Source of the DNA: a virus
Virus record (IMG/VR): IMGVR_UViG_3300031659_000071
Coordinates: 1 to 26,954 of that record
Direction: 5' to 3' (one strand)
DNA length: 26,954 nt
Positions within the stretch are counted from its first letter, which is position 1. Each line of letters opens with the position of its first letter. The notes beneath the pieces were generated by a model. It was not told the origin of the DNA. It searched no databases and saw nothing but the letters and a program-made list of their open reading frames with translations. Both the position numbers and the translations under genes were made by a program. Below are positions 17,803 through 24,626 of the stretch, piece after piece.

Positions 17803-19928
17803 TGGCAATTACAGCTGCACAAATAACTTCTTCACAAACTCTTGAAGAATTCCGTCTTGAATTTAATAAACTTCAAAGTGATGTGGAAATTCTTAAAGAT
17901 AATCCTACTTTCTCTAACCAGTTAGTTTTTGAGGGTGTGACTGCTGATGCGTTTGAAACGGTATTTACGGTTACAGACCCTACTGCTGATCGTATTGTTA
18001 CTCTTCCCGATGCAACTGGTACTCTACTTCTAACAGGACAACCATCTATAACGGTTGCTAATGATGGTACTATTGGTAGTCTAGGTACTGGTGATGCAAT
18101 GACTGTTGCCTCAACTGGTGTTGTTACTTTTGCCGCTAGACCAGTTATAGGTGCTGGTGGTATTTCTCTTCCCAATGATGGTCAAGTAGGTTCTGCTGGT
18201 GCAACGGATGCAATGATAATTGCATCAACTGGTATTGTGACATTCAAAGATGATATTTTGCTCAAAGATGCTGCTACAATAGGTGTTGCAAGTTCTACTT
18301 CTGCAATCACAATTGCTTCTACGGGTATTGTATCTTTTATAGATGATATAACAATTAAAGACGGTGGTACTATAGGAACTGCGACTGATGCAGCTGCTAT
18401 TACTATTGCCGCAGCTGGTGTAGTTACACTGAGTGACAGGAGTATTCACTCTGGAGGTATTACTGTTGCAGATGACGGACAGATAGGTTCTGCTTCAGAC
18501 TTAGATGCAATCGCAATAAGTTCTGCTGGTGTAGTTACCCTTAGTTCTAGTACTGCTTCTTCCAGCAAGACTACTGGTGCTTTGGTTGTTACTGGCGGTA
18601 TCGGTACAAGTGCAGACCTTTATGTTGGTGATCTTTTAAATGTAGAAGGTGGTATTAATATCGCTGGATCAAACCAAGAATTACGTTTCTACGAAGGTGC
18701 AAACTACGTTGGTTTCGAAGCTCCTGCTCTAACTGCAGATCAGATTTGGGTATTACCAGAAGAAGATGGTAGTAGTGGTAATGTTCTACAGACAGATGGT
18801 TCTGGTACATTAGCATTTAGTTCTGCTGTTTCTGGTACTGCAACTGTGTTTGCTGTTTCTGCAAACAACTCTGCAAACGAAACTGTCTTCCCATTATTTG
18901 TTGACGGTGCAACTGGAGCTCAAGGTGCAGAATCAGATACAGGATTAACATACAATCCTTCTACTGGTCTAATGACAATGGCAAAACTTCTTCTTGCCGA
19001 TGCTGGTACGATAGGTTCTGCATCTGCTACTTCTGCAATGACTATCTCCTCTGGTGGTGTTGTTACCTTTATTGATGACATCATTATTAAAGATGGTGGA
19101 ACTATAGGTTCAGCATCAGATACAGATTCATTTGCAATCGATGCCAGTGGTAATGTTAGTTTTACTCAAAATGTTACTATAGCAGGAACTACCACACTGA
19201 ATGGACAGTTGGTATTAGGTGATGCGGCCGCAGATACACTTGCGATTGGTGCGGTATTACAGGGTGCAAATCCTCTAGTTTTTGAGGGTGCGACATCAAA
19301 CGCACATGAAACTACATTTGCAATTACAGACCCTACCGCTGACCGTACTATCACTTTTCCTGATGCGACAGGAACGGTTATAGTTTCTGGAGGTAATATT
19401 ACGGTTGCAGATGCTGGTACAATCGGTTCTGCTTCAGATACTAACGCTATTTCAATTTCTGCTGGTGGGGTTGTAAATATATCTGCGACAACTGCATCTA
19501 CAAGTAAAACTACTGGTGCATTAACTGTTGCTGGTGGTCTGGGTGTTTCTCTTGATGCCGCAATCGGTGATGACCTCTTTATGATTTCTGATGGTGCAGT
19601 TATTACCTTTGGTGCGAACTCAGAGATTGCATTAACACACGTTCATAATGTAGGTCTTCAGATGACATCTACAGTTTATGCTCCTCTATCTCGCAGAGGT
19701 GAGGATGTATTTATTGTCTTGGATGGTACAGATGCAGCTGGTACTGCAAACGCTGGTGATAATATCATCATGGATCGATCTGCTGCCAGTACGGACGTTG
19801 GTGATGACATAATAGGTGAAGATGAGGTCTTCCTACATAGTGGTATGCAAAGGAATGTTATAAATATAATAGGTTCCGATGGAAAGATAAAAAATTCTGT
19901 TGCCGGATTTGCGCCAGGAGCAATATAG
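17802..19928 (+). CDS. Repeat-built fibre-like structural protein
   Basis: This 708-residue, low-complexity protein is rich in Gly, Thr, Ala, Ser and Ile. After a short helical N-terminus (SQTLEEFRLEFNKLQSDVEI, about 11-30) comes cassette copy 2. A run of ~30-residue beta repeats of the form 'ADDGTIGSASDTDAITISSAGVV' follows (about residues 82-270 and again near 400-450 and 535-560). Further along are a GFEAPALTADQIWVLP segment with VLQTDGSGTLAF, a known fibre-type module, and cassette copy 3 (about 494-530). Near the C-terminus is one DGTD...AGDNI unit (about 640-658). The regular repeats point to an elongated beta-helical or trimeric fibre. It is translationally coupled to the small protein before it. 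Receptor binding is possible but cannot be shown. Confidence 0.75.
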   Translation: MAITAAQITSSQTLEEFRLEFNKLQSDVEILKDNPTFSNQLVFEGVTADAFETVFTVTDPTADRIVTLPDATGTLLLTGQPSITVANDGTIGSLGTGDAMTVASTGVVTFAARPVIGAGGISLPNDGQVGSAGATDAMIIASTGIVTFKDDILLKDAATIGVASSTSAITIASTGIVSFIDDITIKDGGTIGTATDAAAITIAAAGVVTLSDRSIHSGGITVADDGQIGSASDLDAIAISSAGVVTLSSSTASSSKTTGALVVTGGIGTSADLYVGDLLNVEGGINIAGSNQELRFYEGANYVGFEAPALTADQIWVLPEEDGSSGNVLQTDGSGTLAFSSAVSGTATVFAVSANNSANETVFPLFVDGATGAQGAESDTGLTYNPSTGLMTMAKLLLADAGTIGSASATSAMTISSGGVVTFIDDIIIKDGGTIGSASDTDSFAIDASGNVSFTQNVTIAGTTTLNGQLVLGDAAADTLAIGAVLQGANPLVFEGATSNAHETTFAITDPTADRTITFPDATGTVIVSGGNITVADAGTIGSASDTNAISISAGGVVNISATTASTSKTTGALTVAGGLGVSLDAAIGDDLFMISDGAVITFGANSEIALTHVHNVGLQMTSTVYAPLSRRGEDVFIVLDGTDAAGTANAGDNIIMDRSAASTDVGDDIIGEDEVFLHSGMQRNVINIIGSDGKIKNSVAGFAPGAI
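17928..18038 (+). repeat. DPTADRTITFPDATGT cassette, copy 2
   Basis: This is the second copy of the 37-residue block, placed near the N-terminus of the fibre-like protein. It is the most diverged of the three: it reads DPTADRIVTLPDATGT where the others read DPTADRTITFPDATGT. Confidence 0.75.
19281..19391 (+). repeat. DPTADRTITFPDATGT cassette, copy 3
   Basis: This is the third copy of the block, in the C-terminal half of the fibre-like protein. It is closer to copy 1 in another gene than to copy 2 in the same gene, sharing 23 identical bases (19344-19366) with copy 1. Confidence 0.8.
19719..19774 (+). repeat. Single DGTD/AGD repeat unit in the fibre-like gene
   Basis: The segment encodes DGTDAAGTANAGDNIIMD, the same unit found many times in the gp7-position protein. 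The tail after it (STDVGDDIIGED) resembles the tail after the last unit there (DDLGDKLMAEE). This supports module exchange between the two structural genes. Confidence 0.75.
19859..19866 (+). promoter_or_regulatory. T4-type late promoter inside the end of the fibre-like gene
   Basis: An exact TATAAATA lies within the coding region, 62 nt before the next start at 19929. The surrounding codons are ordinary (an Asn-Val-Ile-Asn-Ile-Ile stretch). Because the match is exact and points to a gene with no intergenic space, it may be a real internal late promoter. Confidence 0.5.
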
Positions 19929-20885
19929 ATGGCTGTAGTAGCACCCTTATATGTAGATGACAGCAACGATTTAGTTCAGATGACTGCCGCTGAGATTTTG
20001 GAAGTTCAGCAACGTGCTATCTACGCATATTCTCAAAACATAACAGCGATATTAACACAAGTTGCCAGTAGTGGTGCAAACATAACTGGAATGGATGATA
20101 CACGTACAAAAGCTGGTGCGACTTCTCAAAATTCTTCTGCTTTTGTTGCAGAGGGAACTACTGCTGAACCAGCAACAGTTACAGTATCTTATGATAAAGT
20201 AAATCTTGCATATACAACGAGTGGTGTAAATCAAACCACAGATAGTGGAACAACTTTTCCAGTATATTACGATAATTCAAGTAATACTATTCAAGCGATG
20301 ACTTTGGGTGATATGCAAGACACTTTTCTACATCCTGCTATTGATTTGATGATATCTGCTACAGAGAGTGCAAATACTGCTGGAACATATACAATTACTG
20401 ATGCCGCATCAGCTGCAACTGGATATACAAAAATTTCTGCTGATGATACTCCTGTCTTTATAAACACTATTGCAAATGTTAGTGCATATGCTGCAAGTGG
20501 TATTCCAGAAACATTAGATCAACCCGCTACGGTTACAAGTTATTATTTACATGTAAAAAATGGTACAGCAAATACACCATCTCGTATACCAATAGTTATT
20601 AATAGTGATAATGATCTACAAGAAATGTCTACTTCTACTATTGATACCGTAATAGGTAATTGGTTAAGATATACTGCCGCAAACTCTAGTGATGGTTATA
20701 AAATAACATACGCAACTGCAACGTCTGGTGGAAACACAAGAGGAACAGCGATGGTTGATACTAAGTTAGATGGTGCTGGTAACTATCTAACTCGCCAGGT
20801 ATCAGATGATTATAGATCACAAGAAATGCCAAATGGTACTGCTCAAACCATTACCACGTATAACTTGCGTATAAATAAAGGATAG
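19929..20885 (+). CDS. Three-unit repeat virion structural protein
   Basis: This 318-residue protein is built from three related units. Each opens with a P-[L/I/V]-x-[V/I/Y]-[D/N]-x-x-[N/S]-D/T-L/I-x-x-M-[T/S] pattern, at residues 6-23, 111-129 and 221-238. Each closes with a strand ending in a Y-x-L-type segment (YYLHVKNG near 205-212; YNLRINKG at the C-terminus). The composition is Thr/Ala/Ser-rich with no Cys, no signal peptide and no membrane helix. It lies in the late module immediately after the fibre-like gene (start directly after the TAG at 19926-19928), with a possible internal promoter upstream. A tail or head decoration fibre component is the best guess; no named family was recognised. 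Confidence 0.7.
   Translation: MAVVAPLYVDDSNDLVQMTAAEILEVQQRAIYAYSQNITAILTQVASSGANITGMDDTRTKAGATSQNSSAFVAEGTTAEPATVTVSYDKVNLAYTTSGVNQTTDSGTTFPVYYDNSSNTIQAMTLGDMQDTFLHPAIDLMISATESANTAGTYTITDAASAATGYTKISADDTPVFINTIANVSAYAASGIPETLDQPATVTSYYLHVKNGTANTPSRIPIVINSDNDLQEMSTSTIDTVIGNWLRYTAANSSDGYKITYATATSGGNTRGTAMVDTKLDGAGNYLTRQVSDDYRSQEMPNGTAQTITTYNLRINKG
20870..20877 (+). promoter_or_regulatory. T4-type late promoter (TATAAATA)
   Basis: An exact TATAAATA overlaps the last codons of the three-unit repeat gene and lies 18 nt before the ATG at 20896. A GGGAG ribosome site follows it. The spacing matches the other late promoters, so it should drive the lysine-rich protein gene. Confidence 0.8.
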
Positions 20886-20895
20886 GGAGTAAGTA

Positions 20896-21558
20896 ATGGC
20901 AAGGAAACCAAGAACTACTAAAAAATCAACTGCAAGTAAGACAGTTGCGAAAAAAACAGAACCAGTTGAAAAGAAAGTATCAAGGGTTGAGTTTAAAGCA
21001 AAACCTGTAACAGGCGCAAAAGTAAAACTTCAACCTATTGCTGGTTCTCAAGTAAAGATTCCTGGCGTTCCATTTGCATTTTCTGGTAGAATAGTAGAAG
21101 CGTATTACACTAATCCAGAATTAGATACAATAGAAATTATGTGGAGTGATGGTGAAAAGAATCGTTCTTATTATTTAAAAGTAGATGAGAATGATGATCA
21201 GTTTAAAGCATTACTATCTGAATACTCATATGAAAATTTAGACGAATCAACACGTGCAAGAAATGAATCGCAAAGACAAGTATTTAGAGATTCATTTCAT
21301 AGATATGCTACAGAACATGGTTTATATAATCATGGTGGTGATGCACCGACAGGAGAAGAATCTCAAGGTTCTTTAGAAATGCTTTTTGATTTTCGATCAG
21401 ATAATGCAGTACATAAAGAAATATTATTTAAATTAAAGTTGAAAATGTTTGAACAAGAATCTGTTAAGAAAAGTGATGATAAAGAACTTAAATCTGCTAT
21501 CCGAAAGTCATCCACTATTCTTGGTGCAATTAAAATATATGCAGATTTTATAGAATAG
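20896..21558 (+). CDS. Lysine-rich-tailed protein of unknown function, last of the late module
   Basis: The protein has 220 residues. Residues 1-35 are a basic, Ala/Lys/Thr-rich, disordered-looking tail (RKPRTTKKSTASKTVAKKTE). A small beta-type region follows (about 55-100, with FSGRIVEAYYTNPELDTIEI and WSDGEKNRSYYLKV). The C-terminal half is helical and charged, with an aromatic RDSFHRYATEHGLY stretch near 138-151. The basic tail could bind nucleic acid or an acidic partner, but no domain was recognised. The gene has its own late promoter and a strong ribosome site (GGGAG), so it is probably made late. It is followed by a 30-nt gap and a change of promoter type. Confidence 0.75.
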   Translation: MARKPRTTKKSTASKTVAKKTEPVEKKVSRVEFKAKPVTGAKVKLQPIAGSQVKIPGVPFAFSGRIVEAYYTNPELDTIEIMWSDGEKNRSYYLKVDENDDQFKALLSEYSYENLDESTRARNESQRQVFRDSFHRYATEHGLYNHGGDAPTGEESQGSLEMLFDFRSDNAVHKEILFKLKLKMFEQESVKKSDDKELKSAIRKSSTILGAIKIYADFIE

Positions 21559-21561
21559 TAC

Positions 21562-21590
21562 TTGACAAAACTATATTATTATGGTAAGGT
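21562..21590 (+). promoter_or_regulatory. Sigma70-like promoter candidate before the accessory cassette
   Basis: TTGACA (21562-21567) is a perfect -35 element. At 17-nt spacing lies TAAGGT (21585-21590), preceded by TG (21582-21583) as in an extended -10. The predicted start would fall at or next to the ATG at 21597, giving a leaderless or near-leaderless mRNA. The AAGG inside it may instead be the ribosome site. It is one of few TTGACA-like sites seen and sits at the structural/accessory boundary. Confidence 0.45.
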
Positions 21591-21596
21591 GTGACT

Positions 21597-22961
21597 ATGA
21601 ATATAATAGGAATATCAGAAGGTTTTCATGATGCCGCATTGTGCGTTATTCGTGATCGAAAAATCCTCCATGCATCTCAAAGTGAAAGATATAGTGGTTT
21701 AAAAAATGATAAGTGGATACATCCATCTCAATGGCCTTCTTCAGAACAAAATCAACCAGACGTAGTTGCATACTACGAGAAACCTTTCAGAAAAAATTTA
21801 AGACGTTTATGGGCAGGACAATCTTGGGAAACTCCTAGAGTTAAATATGACTATTCTTATGGTCATCATGAATCTCATGCAGCGGCAGGATATTATACTG
21901 CTCCTTTTGACGATTGTAATGTTTTAGTTATAGACGCAATAGGTGAGTGGGATACTATCTCTATTTGGGAGGGTAGTGTCGATAAGGGGTATTTGGGTCG
22001 GAAGACTCATAGTCTTAAAAAAATAAGGTCATGGAAATATCCGTATTCTCTTGGCCTCCTCTATTCTGCAATCACCCAACGTATAGGACTGAAACCTAAC
22101 GAAGATGAATATATCACGATGGGGATGTCTGCTTATGGTGAACCCAAGTATGATTTAGAAGGTCAACTGTGGGAAAACAATCATAAAGGATGTGGAGACA
22201 TATTTCCAGAAGCAAGCAATGAAGACCTCGCAGCGTCCATACAAGACCTGTACGAGAGGGAACTACTTAAACTTGTAGAGATGTGTCCAAGTGAAAACCT
22301 AGTAATCATGGGTGGGTGTGCATTAAACTGTGCAGCAAACTCTAAGATAAAAGGTAAGAATATTTGGATTATGCCTGCACCTGGCGATGCTGGTTCTGCA
22401 ATAGGTGCGGCCGCCCTAGTAAAGAAAGAGAAATTAATATGGAGAAATCCTTATCTTGGAACTCCTATTCTTCAAGGACTTTCTGTAAAGAAAGTAGTAA
22501 AAGAACTTTTAGATAATCATGTTGTGGGGATTGCAAATGGTAAGGCAGAGTTTGGGCCACGTGCATTGGGTAATCGTTCCCTTCTTGGTGATCCACGATA
22601 TGATATAAAGGATACCGTGAATAAGATTAAACGTAGACAGTTGTTTAGACCCTTTGCACCAGCAATATTGGAAGAGTATAAAGACGAATATTTCGAAGGC
22701 CCAATGAATGAGTATATGCAGTTTATCGCAAAGGCAAAACATGATATGTCTTCTGTAACTCACGTTGATGGAACTGCAAGAGTACAAGTGGTCAAACCAG
22801 ACTGTAGTTCTGTACTCAGACAGATATTAGAAGAATGGTATGAACAAACAGGGTGTCCTATGTTGTTGAACACCTCTTTAAATATTAAGGGAAAACCTAT
22901 GGTTAATACTTGGAAAGATGCCCAAGAATGGAGTAAATTATATAATGTTGCTGTTTTCTAG
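21597..22961 (+). CDS. NodU/CmcH/TobZ-type O-carbamoyltransferase
   Basis: This 454-residue protein is a carbamoyltransferase of the family that makes carbamoyl-adenylate from carbamoyl phosphate and ATP and passes the carbamoyl group to a hydroxyl of a sugar or related acceptor. Family signatures in order are GISEGFHDAA (5-14), SERYSGLKND (29-38), a metal-binding HHESH (90-94) and Asp113 in VIDAIGEWD. Later come GGCALN (239-244), GDAGSAIGAA (263-272), GPRALGNRS (320-328) and the C-terminal NTSLNIKGKP (425-434). It is shorter than the 540-570 residues common in bacterial members. ATG 21597 is preferred to the in-frame GTG 21591 because AAGG lies 7 nt before it. It heads the accessory cassette; the acceptor is unknown (glycan or modified nucleotide). 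The family call is strong. Confidence 0.9.
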   Translation: MNIIGISEGFHDAALCVIRDRKILHASQSERYSGLKNDKWIHPSQWPSSEQNQPDVVAYYEKPFRKNLRRLWAGQSWETPRVKYDYSYGHHESHAAAGYYTAPFDDCNVLVIDAIGEWDTISIWEGSVDKGYLGRKTHSLKKIRSWKYPYSLGLLYSAITQRIGLKPNEDEYITMGMSAYGEPKYDLEGQLWENNHKGCGDIFPEASNEDLAASIQDLYERELLKLVEMCPSENLVIMGGCALNCAANSKIKGKNIWIMPAPGDAGSAIGAAALVKKEKLIWRNPYLGTPILQGLSVKKVVKELLDNHVVGIANGKAEFGPRALGNRSLLGDPRYDIKDTVNKIKRRQLFRPFAPAILEEYKDEYFEGPMNEYMQFIAKAKHDMSSVTHVDGTARVQVVKPDCSSVLRQILEEWYEQTGCPMLLNTSLNIKGKPMVNTWKDAQEWSKLYNVAVF

Positions 22962-23754
22962 ACGTAAGAAATTAGTTATCGGTGGTTGTTCATATACAGA
23001 CAACTATGCAAAAACACAAAATATGGAAGAATTTCCTTTATGGGGAGAACTCCTTGCAGAACAACTAGATATGGACTTGATCAATCTTGGTAGATGTGGA
23101 TTTGGTAATAAAGCAATTTATCACAGTCTTACTGAAGAAATTTTGAAAAGAAAAGATATAGGTCTAGTAGTTGCAATGTGGAGTGAGGTGCAACGAGTTA
23201 GTTTCTATACAGATAAAAAACCAGTTCCATTAAAAGATGGAAGTGTGTATGTACCAGAACCTTGGGATTGTTTTCATCCAGAGAGAATAGTTCTTGATGC
23301 AGAATGGCATGATAAGTTTTATACTCCTCCTAAAAAGAATCCTAAGAAGTCAGGACTTAGATTTGATATTAGTGTTGCTCTTAGAAATAAATTCTTAGAT
23401 GATATAAAGGGTGGAGTAAAAGAAAGTCTAGGTTATATGTATGCACTTCAAACTATATGTGAATCAAATAGTGTACCATATCTTCAAGTACAAGGATGTC
23501 AACCTTTGATGGGTAAAGGAGAACCCATACAGAGTGTTCAGTATAAAGAGTTTTGTAATCTTATTATAGAAAGTCCTTATATTGATAAAATGAAAAAGAC
23601 CTTTATTGGTTGGCCTATAGACCCACGTATTGGAGGTTACAGTATTGACAGTAGATTAGAAGATAAACATAGGTTTAGTCCAGAAGATACACATCCTAAT
23701 AAAAAAGGTCACAAACTTATTAGTAGGATTTTATATGACCTCTATAAATCTTGA
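22945..23754 (+). CDS. SGNH/GDSL hydrolase-like protein A
   Basis: This 269-residue protein has the landmarks of the SGNH fold: the nucleophile block VIGGCSYTD with Ser16 after the first strand, a Gly-containing loop GRCGFGN (49-55), MWSE (78-81) in the Asn/His-block place, and a C-terminal Asp-x-His block DTHPNKKGH (248-256). Such enzymes remove or transfer acyl groups on sugars and lipids. The third-block Asn is not obvious here, so catalysis is uncertain. ATG 22945 (GGAG 11 nt upstream) is preferred to an upstream in-frame ATG at 22918, which would have no spaced ribosome site. The start lies inside the carbamoyltransferase gene and the end overlaps the next gene by 20 nt. It has a paralogue at 24607. 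Acetyl-ester hydrolysis or transfer on a glycan is the likely chemistry. Confidence 0.75.
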   Translation: MLLFSRRKKLVIGGCSYTDNYAKTQNMEEFPLWGELLAEQLDMDLINLGRCGFGNKAIYHSLTEEILKRKDIGLVVAMWSEVQRVSFYTDKKPVPLKDGSVYVPEPWDCFHPERIVLDAEWHDKFYTPPKKNPKKSGLRFDISVALRNKFLDDIKGGVKESLGYMYALQTICESNSVPYLQVQGCQPLMGKGEPIQSVQYKEFCNLIIESPYIDKMKKTFIGWPIDPRIGGYSIDSRLEDKHRFSPEDTHPNKKGHKLISRILYDLYKS

Positions 23755-24367
23755 CATATCTTATAGGTGTGCATTAGAATGTCCTAAATGCAGAAGGCAA
23801 CAGTCTTTAAAACGACTAGGAAACTTTGGACATGATATATCTATAGAGAACTATAAAAAAATATTATCATACTTTGATAGTTTAAATTTTTGTGGTTCTA
23901 TTTCTGATCCAGTAATGCATCCTAAGTTTATAGAGTTTTTATCTTTATCTATAAACCACAAAGTAAAGGTATCTACAGCTGTATCGCAAAAATCGATGGA
24001 TTGGTATGAGAGTGCGTTTGAAAGTAATCCTGATGCTGAATGGCATTTTGGTTTAGATGGATTACCAGAAGAGAGTCATTTGTATAGGATTAATCAAGAT
24101 GGAACTAAACTATTTAAGGTAATGAAACTTGCAACATTGATGGGTATTAAAACCTATTGGCAGTACATCGTTTTTAAATATAATCAAGATCATATAGATC
24201 AAGCAAAAGATATGGCAAGAAAACACGGTATGATATTTAAGGAACAACACTCCTCACGATGGGATGAAAATGATCCTTACAAACCTGATGATGTCAACCA
24301 CTATTTAACAAAAGAGTATAATGATGAAATCAAACAAAAATTTCAGACCAAGTTGTATCCACGATAA
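23735..24367 (+). CDS. Minimal radical SAM protein
   Basis: The 210-residue protein opens almost directly with the [4Fe-4S] motif C-A-L-E-C-P-K-C (Cys12, Cys16, Cys19; CX3CX2C). A partial alpha/beta barrel follows: NFCGSISDPVMHP near 52-64 in place of the usual GGE strand, a KVSTAV strand near 77, and HFGLDG near 104-109. The length is that of a core barrel without the C-terminal auxiliary cluster domain that most peptide- and sugar-modifying members carry. That domain appears to be encoded by the next gene in another frame. AGGA lies 6 nt before the ATG, which is inside the preceding SGNH-like gene. The reaction is unknown. Radical SAM identity is strong. Confidence 0.85.
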   Translation: MTSINLDISYRCALECPKCRRQQSLKRLGNFGHDISIENYKKILSYFDSLNFCGSISDPVMHPKFIEFLSLSINHKVKVSTAVSQKSMDWYESAFESNPDAEWHFGLDGLPEESHLYRINQDGTKLFKVMKLATLMGIKTYWQYIVFKYNQDHIDQAKDMARKHGMIFKEQHSSRWDENDPYKPDDVNHYLTKEYNDEIKQKFQTKLYPR

Positions 24368-24626
24368 TAAGGAACCAGCATACTCTTCTACGGGGTACAT
24401 ACTTCCTTGTTGTTGGTGTGATACAGGGTTTCTATTACAGGATGAAGAATTTTCTGATATAATACAGGACAAGTTTAAGCTTGATAATGTAGACAAAGTA
24501 GAGGACATTATCGAATCGAAAGAATGGAAAGAGTTTAAAAAGTTTAACACAATTCCTATAGTTTGTCAACGATATTGTGGTGATGGTAAATCTAAGGAGG
24601 TTGTTTATGATAACTTCGGGATGTAG
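24321..24626 (+). CDS. Small Cys-rich SPASM/twitch-like protein, probable partner of the radical SAM protein
   Basis: This 101-residue protein has six cysteines: Cys12, Cys30, Cys31, Cys33, Cys82 and Cys86. The C-x17-CC spacing with G-Y-I-L-P-C-C matches the N-terminal part of the second radical SAM protein in this window (Cys12, Cys30, Cys31 there too, in G-R-I-Q-P-C-C). A CX3C pair near the end parallels its CX2C. In SPASM/twitch domains such cysteines bind auxiliary Fe-S clusters. The gene starts 47 nt inside the radical SAM gene in the +1 frame, with GAG 4 nt (or 7 nt for the second ATG) upstream. It could be a free-standing partner or the result of a frameshift that split one enzyme. The end overlaps the next gene by 20 nt. 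Confidence 0.7.
   Translation: MMKSNKNFRPSCIHDNKEPAYSSTGYILPCCWCDTGFLLQDEEFSDIIQDKFKLDNVDKVEDIIESKEWKEFKKFNTIPIVCQRYCGDGKSKEVVYDNFGM
24594..24600 (+). promoter_or_regulatory. Strong ribosome binding site deciding the SGNH-B start
   Basis: AAGGAGG lies 6 nt before the ATG at 24607, inside the Cys-rich gene. It fixes the start at 24607 over the in-frame upstream ATG codons at 24577 and 24583. It is the strongest Shine-Dalgarno seen in the accessory cassette. Confidence 0.8.

Noticed and set aside
22918-22944. Upstream ATG as the start of SGNH-like protein A
   Set aside because: It lies directly after GGAAAG with no spacing and adds nine residues before the first strand. ATG 22945 has a spaced GGAG and starts the protein where the fold usually begins.
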